Of a DNA stretch of 5,922 bases, positions 1 through 4,975 are shown piece after piece. The translations under genes and the position numbers were made by a program. Source of the stretch: Legionella sp. (lineage in GTDB: Bacteria; Pseudomonadota; Gammaproteobacteria; Legionellales; Legionellaceae); the NCBI GenBank assembly GCA_003507515.1, contig DNVL01000174.1, forward strand, positions 1 through 5,922, in the 5' to 3' direction. Under the pieces are notes generated by a model. That model was not told the DNA's origin, did not search any database, and saw only the letters and a program-made list of their open reading frames with translations. Numbering within the stretch: position 1 is the stretch's first letter; each line of letters begins with the position of its first letter.

Positions 1-86
1 ATTCGGGTAGGTCGCTTGAGGCAAACGGTGACGTTTGTCCCAGATGAATGGTTGTCCACGACAGAACCCGGCTTATCGACCGACTT
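1..86 (+). ncRNA. rnpB: RNase P RNA (type A), 3' end, partial at left edge
   Basis: This is the 3' part of the catalytic RNA of ribonuclease P, which trims the 5' leader of precursor tRNAs. Seen directly: GATGAATG at 43-50, GTCCACGACAGAACCCGG at about 54-71 and CTTATCG at 72-78. These match, by memory and eye, the end of Escherichia coli rnpB, including the universally conserved ACAGAACCCGGCTTA block that forms the 3' strand of helix P4. GGGTAGG and GCTTGAG near the left edge match the segment just upstream. The bases GACCGAC at 78-84 should be the 3' strand of terminal helix P1; its partner lies outside the window. The TTTT at 85-88 follows P1 directly, so the mature end is placed at about 84-88. 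The RNA runs tail-to-tail into the stop codon of the dioxygenase gene on the other strand. Confidence 0.95.
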
Positions 87-1340
87 TTACTGCTGTTTCG
101 ATTTCACACAAGACCCAACCGTTTTACTTGTTTTTGGGCAACATGCTATTACACCGGGCGCGCCTGGCGAGTAGTCCATGGCGATCGGATTGCAAATCAT
201 CGCACGAATGACTCGCTTGCCGGCACCGGGCATGCCCGCATGCATGACTTGGGTGTTGTCAATCAATAGAATATCCCCTTTTTGCCATAAGCACGATGCG
301 TATTGCTGTCGTATTAATTGGGCCAGATGCGTGACCTCAGACGCGCTAAAACAGCTCCCTACACGCGTTTGATGAAAGACAGGATCGCGCGATTGTTTTT
401 TTGATGCCGCACGCACCCGTATTTTGGATGATAAAATGCCCAACGACTGTTTGGGTGAGTAACCAAAAGACGCAAACATAATATAAACAAACTTGATCGA
501 TTTGAAGATGTGTTTGGGTATTTTCCAAACGAATCGGTGCCAACGCCAGGCTTTACCCGAATAATCGTTCATGAAGCATTGACGCAACGCAGCATTTAAT
601 CGATGGATCTCAAAAAGATTGATGTGCAAGGATTTTTCGTGTGTAACGGGATTTTCTAATACATTGGGTTTATACATTTTCACGAGTGCATCAGCGCCGT
701 CACCAACGATTGGCAAATCAGCGCGATGGCAAATCGCTTTGATCGTTTCAATGGAGACCTGGTAGCGTTTCGCAATATCCGTGAGTAGCCATTCGGAGAC
801 AAAAAAAGCATTTTTTTCGAGTTTCTGCTGAAGTGCTGGATCCAATTGTTGGTATATCTTTTTCATGTTCACGAGACCCGTTTCACCGCCCATACGAGAC
901 GGCTCCAAGCAACAAAAACAAATGTATGCAGGCACATCAGTTGAGTAATAGTTTTCGCTGTGAAATCCCCCAAGGTATAACGTTCCACCGGTTTTATAGA
1001 CCGCGTTGGTATGCAATACGAAGGTTGCATTTCCCGCAGGGATGCGGCCCTCCTCTGACATAAATGCATCGCTGATGCCTGTCAGTCCTTGAATGCTTAA
1101 TACGGTCTTTTCAAATGCTTCCTCTGATGTGATGTTAAAGCCTCGCAGCAGTACGGCGCCATAAGTGCTGATATCGGCCAATAACTGATTGGAATGCTCA
1201 TTTAAAAAGGTTTGTAACCATTCGAGATCGTGTGAGCCTTCGGCCTCGATGACCCGCGGCATGTCATGCTCATCCGACAAGACGAATCGTTCATCCTGTC
1301 GAAGAAATCGAGTGATTACATTTTTATACGAATGGTGCAT
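87..1340 (-). CDS. TauD/SyrP/AsnO-like Fe(II)/2-oxoglutarate dioxygenase
   Basis: Predicted soluble non-heme iron oxygenase that couples 2-oxoglutarate decarboxylation to hydroxylation of an amino-acid-like substrate. In 417-residue numbering, H127-S-E129 is the HxE part of the iron triad, and the distal histidine is H367 in DNTQVMHAG. R376 or R379 should bind the 2-oxoglutarate carboxylate. The stretch CLEPSRMGGETGLVNMKKIY (about 144-163) and WQKGDILLIDN (352-362) are typical of the SyrP-like branch. HxE rather than HxD is known from AsnO-type amino-acid beta-hydroxylases. The gene could open at a GTG at 1355, but no ribosome site precedes it. The ATG at 1340 has GGAG nine bases upstream, so that start is preferred. 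At 417 residues it is longer than the usual 300-350; the surplus lies between the two iron-ligand blocks (about 245-330, basic and aromatic). It is divergent from the NRPS, which suggests hydroxylation of the NRPS amino acid. Fold confidence is high; the exact substrate is inferred. Confidence 0.88.
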   Translation of the reverse strand: MHHSYKNVITRFLRQDERFVLSDEHDMPRVIEAEGSHDLEWLQTFLNEHSNQLLADISTYGAVLLRGFNITSEEAFEKTVLSIQGLTGISDAFMSEEGRIPAGNATFVLHTNAVYKTGGTLYLGGFHSENYYSTDVPAYICFCCLEPSRMGGETGLVNMKKIYQQLDPALQQKLEKNAFFVSEWLLTDIAKRYQVSIETIKAICHRADLPIVGDGADALVKMYKPNVLENPVTHEKSLHINLFEIHRLNAALRQCFMNDYSGKAWRWHRFVWKIPKHIFKSIKFVYIMFASFGYSPKQSLGILSSKIRVRAASKKQSRDPVFHQTRVGSCFSASEVTHLAQLIRQQYASCLWQKGDILLIDNTQVMHAGMPGAGKRVIRAMICNPIAMDYSPGAPGVIACCPKTSKTVGSCVKSKQQ

Positions 1341-1349
1341 TTCGAGTCG

Positions 1350-1353
1350 CTCC
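1350..1353 (-). promoter_or_regulatory. Ribosome binding site deciding the dioxygenase start
   Basis: On the minus strand GGAG lies nine bases before the ATG at 1340-1338. It sits inside the sequence that would be coding if the GTG at 1355 were used. No purine-rich site precedes that GTG, so the ATG is the more likely start and the protein is 417 rather than 422 residues. Confidence 0.6.
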
Positions 1354-1375
1354 ACAGTAGATTATTCATGTCGCA

Positions 1376-1405
1376 TTGACAGCGATTTAAAGTGATCGCT
1401 ATACT
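1376..1405 (+). promoter_or_regulatory. Sigma-70-type promoter for the NRPS gene
   Basis: A perfect -35 box TTGACA (1376-1381) is separated by 18 bases from TATACT (1400-1405), which matches TATAAT at five of six positions. Transcription should begin near 1412, giving a leader of about 20 bases before the NRPS start region and placing AGGAG (1421-1425) early in the transcript. This argues against the TTG at 1486 as the only start, since that lies more than 70 bases into the message with no ribosome site. No equally good promoter was seen reading left towards the dioxygenase. Confidence 0.7.
1381..1400. promoter_or_regulatory. Candidate operator: 6-bp inverted repeat between -35 and -10
   Basis: AGCGAT (1381-1386) and ATCGCT (1395-1400) are perfect inverted repeats with an 8-base spacer. 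They fill the gap between the -35 and -10 boxes of the NRPS promoter. A dimeric repressor bound here would block RNA polymerase. No regulator gene is present in the window, and a six-base palindrome can arise by chance, so this is a suggestion only. Confidence 0.35.
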
Positions 1406-1420
1406 TTTGTTGAGACCGAG

Positions 1421-1425
1421 AGGAG
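1421..1425 (+). promoter_or_regulatory. Shine-Dalgarno site of the NRPS gene
   Basis: AGGAG lies about nine bases after the predicted transcription start. In the NRPS frame the codon at ideal distance (6-base spacer) is ATT at 1432. An ATC at 1426 is in frame but abuts the site. GTG at 1439 is 13 bases away and out of frame. The first usual start codon in frame, TTG at 1486, is 60 bases away and has no ribosome site of its own. Confidence 0.6.
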
Positions 1426-1431
1426 ATCAAT

Positions 1432-4400
1432 ATTCATTGTGACAGGATACATGCACGGATTGAAGCCCAAGCGATAAAAAATCCGTTGGCAATCGCAGCT
1501 ATCTCGGGTGAACACAGGGTCACGTATGACGACTTAAACCAGCGTGCAAATCAACTCGCCCATTATTTAAAAGCCATCGGCATCAAGCCTGAGCAGCGCA
1601 TTGCCTTATGCCTACAACGATCGGTCGATGTACTGGTGGCCATGGTTGGCATATTAAAAGCAGGGGCGGCTTACGTTCCGCTGGACCCATCACTGCCGGT
1701 CAATCGATTGTCCTTCATCGTATGCGATTGTGAAGCCGTAGCGATTCTCACCACATCGGATGTCGCTGAGGGATTATTGGCCAATGATTACCCGATCATT
1801 ATGTTAGATAAGACCCCTGAAATAAGCGCATGGCCTACCACCCCTTTAGAATGCGAAATCATACCTCAGGCATTGGCTTATGTGATTTATACATCAGGGA
1901 CCACAGGCAAACCGAAAGGGGTCTTGCTCGAGCACGAAAGTGTTATGAATTATGGCGATTGGTTTGCAGCTTATGCAGATACGACGTTTCAAATGCGCAT
2001 CGATTGGTCCTGTAATTACATGTTTGACATGGCGGTGACCACGACGATTATCCCGTTGATGTTGGGGTTAACCGTGGTGATTTGCAGTGATGCGACCCAG
2101 CGCGATTTTCGGCAATATTTGGGTTATCTAAAAGCGTCACGTATACAAATCACGAAGATGACGCCTACCTATTTTAAAGAATTGTTACGTGAAATTAAAA
2201 AAGAAAATACCCCTCTGCCTGATCTACAACGCATCATATTGGGAGGTGAGCCACTGCGATCCCGTGATTGTCAACGCTGGCTTCAGTATTACCCACACCA
2301 TCTATTGATCAATGAGTATGGTCCTACAGAAGCCACGGTTGCGTTTTCGCATTATGTTGTTGATAACGCAACGTCGTTTTCGACCGATGGAAATGTGCTG
2401 ATCGGTACGCCAGGCATGAATATGTACTATTATATTTTGGATTCTTTTCGGCAAAAGGTAGGTGTGGGTGATGAGGGGGAGTTGTATATCGGTGGAGCGG
2501 GATTGGCCCGTGGTTATTTGAATCTGCCGGAATTAACGAATCACAGTTTTATTGAAGACCCCTTTTGTAAAGGCGCGCGTTTATATAAAACAGGGGATCT
2601 CTGTCGATCACTGCCTGATGGCACGATTGAATATTTAGATCGCATCGATAGGCAAGTGAAAATTCGCGGGTTTAGGGTGGAATTGAATGAAATTGAGCAA
2701 TGCTTGCTCGCATACCCTGCGATTGAGGATGTTGCGGTGCTGGTGCGCGAAAATGAGCACGAGGACGTATTGCTGGTGGCGTATTATACTGCAGCGGACG
2801 TGACAGACGCCTTAACGTACAATGAGATGCGTCAATACATGTTAAGCAGCCTGCCGAACTATATGATTCCCAATGTGTTTGTGCGGCTGAAAGCATTCCC
2901 AATGGCGGCAAACGGTAAATTGGATTATGGCTTGCTTCCTGATCACACACAACCGATAAAGCACGTCACTGACGTGCTTTCGCATTTGGAACGAAGCCTT
3001 ATCGACATCTGGTCGGGTGAGTTAGGCTTGTCGTCTGTGGGGGTGGATGATAGTTTCTGGGAACTCGGTGGGCATTCACTCATTGCGGCCCGCATTGTTT
3101 CCAAAATAAATCAGTCGCTGGATAAAAACATGACCGCGCAAGAATTATATCAAGCAATGACCGTGCGAGAATTGGCGTTATTGATAAAAAAAACGACCGA
3201 AGAAGATTGTTTTTTGGGCAAACATTCGGAAAAACAACAGAATGCACGGCTGCCCCTCAGTGATTTTCAAACCATTCTCTGGGCATCCAAAACCTTTAAA
3301 CCCAAGGCGGCCAAATTAAATATTATTGCGCGAAAACGTCTCATAGGGACATTGGATCTAGATGCGCTGCACGTTGCTTTTAACAGTGTGGTGAAAAAAC
3401 ACACCATACTATCGTATAGAATTTCTAAATACCTGCCGATTCAGGGCAGTGCAGACCCCAAAAAAGTATCGATTGAAACCATCCGTATGGACTGTTGTTC
3501 AGACGCTGAAATGGATGCTGGCTTGCGAAAATCAATGGATGATTTGATCGGTTGTTCTTCATGGAACAGGCGATTTGCATTGCTTAAAGCCCGCTTGTTT
3601 TATCTCAAAAACGATGAGATTGAATTACAACTGAGCATGCCACACATCATTTCAGACGGTATCTCGATGGATATTTTGTTTGCCGATTTGTCCTTTTTTT
3701 ACTTGAATGTTTTGCATAACATCCCAGGAGAGGGTGAGGCGGGGGAAGGGAGCCCCTTTGCCGCATACGTAGCGGATGAGCAGCTGCAAATGCAAAAAAA
3801 CATTGCGGACGATCGCGTGTTTTGGGCCCAGTATCTTCAGGACGCGCATTTAGTCGCGTTTCCAAAACATTGTATTCGCGCAAGGCGAGGCAGGGCGCCT
3901 TTCTCGTATTCAACATACATCCCTATTCCTAGCAAAGCCATGCACCATTTGGAAGCTTTTTGTAGGCATCAAAAAATTAATTTCAGTGAAGCACTGTGTG
4001 CCTCTATCGGCATGTCATTGATGCATTGTTGTGGTGGATATCAGCAAGGGAATAACCCTGTCGTGATAAATGTGGTCAAATCATCGCGTGATTGTTTAGC
4101 CTACCAAAAGACGGTGGGTTGTTTTTTGAGAATTGAATCGGTGAAGTTACTCCTTCATGCACGCCAAACGCTGTTGTTACTATCTCAACAAGTGCATGAT
4201 TTTTTTATACAAAACAAGACATCTCTTCAGGGGTCTTCTATGTTAAAATTAGCGACCCTAAATCCATTTTATCGTAAGAAAAAAAACGTTGCATATTTCA
4301 GCATGAAGTTTTTTACCGGTATCTTTATGCGCTGGGTTCGTGTCTTGAAAATAAACCATGGCGCGTTAAAACTGTGCCCGGATTTAAGCTTATTGGATAC

Positions 4401-4695
4401 AAAAAATCGGTTTATGATTTACCTTAATATTTGGAATAATTTCGTGAATGCGCATCAAGACGAACAAGGTTTGTTTGGTTTGAAACGCCAATCGGTTCAA
4501 ATGTATCAATATGATCTATTGGCCATGGATTACATTTTTGAAGTATGTTTTTTGCGCGATGAACATAACCATAAGCCTTATGTTGTGATTTCAAGTAATT
4601 TAGATCCAGCCTTTCGTGAACGCATTGCGCATGAAATCATTCGCACGATGAATGAAGATATGTTGCGGGGTTCTACCACAACCGTTCCGGTTTGA
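1432..4695 (+). CDS. Three-domain NRPS: adenylation (predicted Asn) - carrier - condensation
   Basis: Cytoplasmic nonribosomal peptide synthetase, 1087 residues if started at ATT 1432 (1069 from TTG 1486). Numbering here is from 1432. Adenylation domain, about 6-510, with all core motifs: VTYDDL 30-35, LKAGAAYVPLD 75-85, YTSGTTGKPKG 153-163, FDMAV 198-202, NEYGPTE 294-300, GELYIGGAGLARGYL 349-363, YKTGDL 385-390, the QVKIRGFRVELNEIE block to 422, LPNYMIP 474-480 and NGKLD 494-498 with catalytic K496. Hand-aligned specificity residues D199, M200, T203, K242, I269, G271, E295, V303, A304, K496 resemble the Asn code. Carrier domain, about 515-585, has DDSFWELGGHSL with phosphopantetheine site S549. 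Condensation domain, about 605-1080, has PHIISDG at 737-743: the first H of HHxxxDG is Pro, but the catalytic second H (738) is kept. The DFGWG motif is not visible and no thioesterase follows. Family similarity (HARIEAQAIKNPLAIAA) begins upstream of TTG 1486, so the true start is earlier. Domain calls are certain; substrate and start are inferred. Confidence 0.9.
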   Translation: MHCDRIHARIEAQAIKNPLAIAAISGEHRVTYDDLNQRANQLAHYLKAIGIKPEQRIALCLQRSVDVLVAMVGILKAGAAYVPLDPSLPVNRLSFIVCDCEAVAILTTSDVAEGLLANDYPIIMLDKTPEISAWPTTPLECEIIPQALAYVIYTSGTTGKPKGVLLEHESVMNYGDWFAAYADTTFQMRIDWSCNYMFDMAVTTTIIPLMLGLTVVICSDATQRDFRQYLGYLKASRIQITKMTPTYFKELLREIKKENTPLPDLQRIILGGEPLRSRDCQRWLQYYPHHLLINEYGPTEATVAFSHYVVDNATSFSTDGNVLIGTPGMNMYYYILDSFRQKVGVGDEGELYIGGAGLARGYLNLPELTNHSFIEDPFCKGARLYKTGDLCRSLPDGTIEYLDRIDRQVKIRGFRVELNEIEQCLLAYPAIEDVAVLVRENEHEDVLLVAYYTAADVTDALTYNEMRQYMLSSLPNYMIPNVFVRLKAFPMAANGKLDYGLLPDHTQPIKHVTDVLSHLERSLIDIWSGELGLSSVGVDDSFWELGGHSLIAARIVSKINQSLDKNMTAQELYQAMTVRELALLIKKTTEEDCFLGKHSEKQQNARLPLSDFQTILWASKTFKPKAAKLNIIARKRLIGTLDLDALHVAFNSVVKKHTILSYRISKYLPIQGSADPKKVSIETIRMDCCSDAEMDAGLRKSMDDLIGCSSWNRRFALLKARLFYLKNDEIELQLSMPHIISDGISMDILFADLSFFYLNVLHNIPGEGEAGEGSPFAAYVADEQLQMQKNIADDRVFWAQYLQDAHLVAFPKHCIRARRGRAPFSYSTYIPIPSKAMHHLEAFCRHQKINFSEALCASIGMSLMHCCGGYQQGNNPVVINVVKSSRDCLAYQKTVGCFLRIESVKLLLHARQTLLLLSQQVHDFFIQNKTSLQGSSMLKLATLNPFYRKKKNVAYFSMKFFTGIFMRWVRVLKINHGALKLCPDLSLLDTKNRFMIYLNIWNNFVNAHQDEQGLFGLKRQSVQMYQYDLLAMDYIFEVCFLRDEHNHKPYVVISSNLDPAFRERIAHEIIRTMNEDMLRGSTTTVPV

Positions 4696-4705
4696 ACCAT
4701 GCCGT

Positions 4706-4841
4706 AAATTAGAGGGCGAAGCTAGAGGTGAAGAATTGGCTACCCACAGAATTGCTAATAGCATGTTGAAGCGCGGTGTTAGCATAGAAAATGTAATGGA
4801 GGACACCGAAAGAAGTTGAGAAAATCAAAAAAAGCCTCTAA
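4706..4841 (+). pseudogene. Frameshifted C-terminal remnant of an Rpn/PD-(D/E)XK-type transposase
   Basis: Ten bases after the NRPS stop, one frame reads KLEGEARGEELATHRIANSM and then LKRGVSIENVMEDT before a stop at 4817-4819. One base over, from 4812, it continues EVEKIKKSL and a stop at 4839-4841. The order (charged EGEARGEE stretch, amphipathic helix, LKRGVSIENVMEDT, then a VEKIKKSL-like helix) is the usual tail of Rpn-family recombination-promoting nucleases / putative transposases, where a glycine-glutamate repeat precedes a helix, a G-x-x-I-E-x-I turn and a final helix. The nuclease domain is missing, no start codon or ribosome site precedes the piece, and the end is frameshifted. It is therefore a relic, not a gene. 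Recognition is from the pattern alone and the piece is only about 45 residues. Confidence 0.5.
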
Positions 4842-4899
4842 CGTTCAGGACAAACCACAAATAGCATAAATAAGCAATAATTTGAGCATATTTTGCTAG

Positions 4900-4928
4900 T
4901 TGACGGCAGCTGGCCCGTTGATTATGAT
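4900..4928 (+). promoter_or_regulatory. Sigma-70-type promoter for the exported Ig-like gene
   Basis: TTGACG (4900-4905) and TATGAT (4923-4928), each one base from consensus, are separated by exactly 17 bases. AT-rich sequence (about 4860-4899) lies upstream, as for an UP element. Transcription should start near 4935, about 40 bases before the GTG at 4976. The rest of the gap from 4842 to 4899 shows no gene and only a weak, imperfect hairpin; no clear terminator for the NRPS was found. Confidence 0.7.
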
Positions 4929-4961
4929 CTCGCAGAGGATACAGAGCGTTCAATGGAAATG

Positions 4962-4967
4962 AAGGGG
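4962..4967 (+). promoter_or_regulatory. Ribosome binding site selecting GTG 4976
   Basis: AAGGGG is followed, after 8 bases, by GTG at 4976-4978, which opens the signal-peptide frame. A second GTG at 4970 is only 2 bases away, and ATG 5009 lies inside the signal peptide with no ribosome site. GTG 4976 is therefore preferred. Confidence 0.6.
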
Positions 4968-4975
4968 TTGTGGTT

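Noticed and set aside
111..140. Possible hairpin terminator (CCCAA/TTGGG) after rnpB
   Set aside because: Only five pairs with a long loop and no T-run after it, and it lies within the dioxygenase coding region.
48..543. Short open frames on both strands over 48-543
   Set aside because: They lie within rnpB or antisense/out of frame to the dioxygenase, lack ribosome sites and show no family pattern.
833..1395. Plus-strand and alternate-frame open frames across the dioxygenase 5' half
   Set aside because: Shadows of the dioxygenase frame, whose conserved HxE and GGETG blocks lie in the same region.
1356..1440. Leftward promoter for the dioxygenase
   Set aside because: Only weak -10-like matches were found on the minus strand, with no -35 at proper spacing, so none is annotated.
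2672..3916. Minus-strand open frames inside the NRPS
   Set aside because: Composition is typical of antisense shadows; the NRPS frame there carries intact A9, A10, carrier and condensation motifs.
4600..4806. Minus-strand frame across the NRPS end and the gap
   Set aside because: It spans two unrelated plus-strand coding patterns and has no ribosome site or recognisable motif.
4862..4899. AT-rich imperfect inverted repeat (TAGCA...TGCTA)
   Set aside because: The stem is about five pairs with mismatches beyond and is not followed by a T-run; better explained as AT-rich sequence upstream of the promoter.
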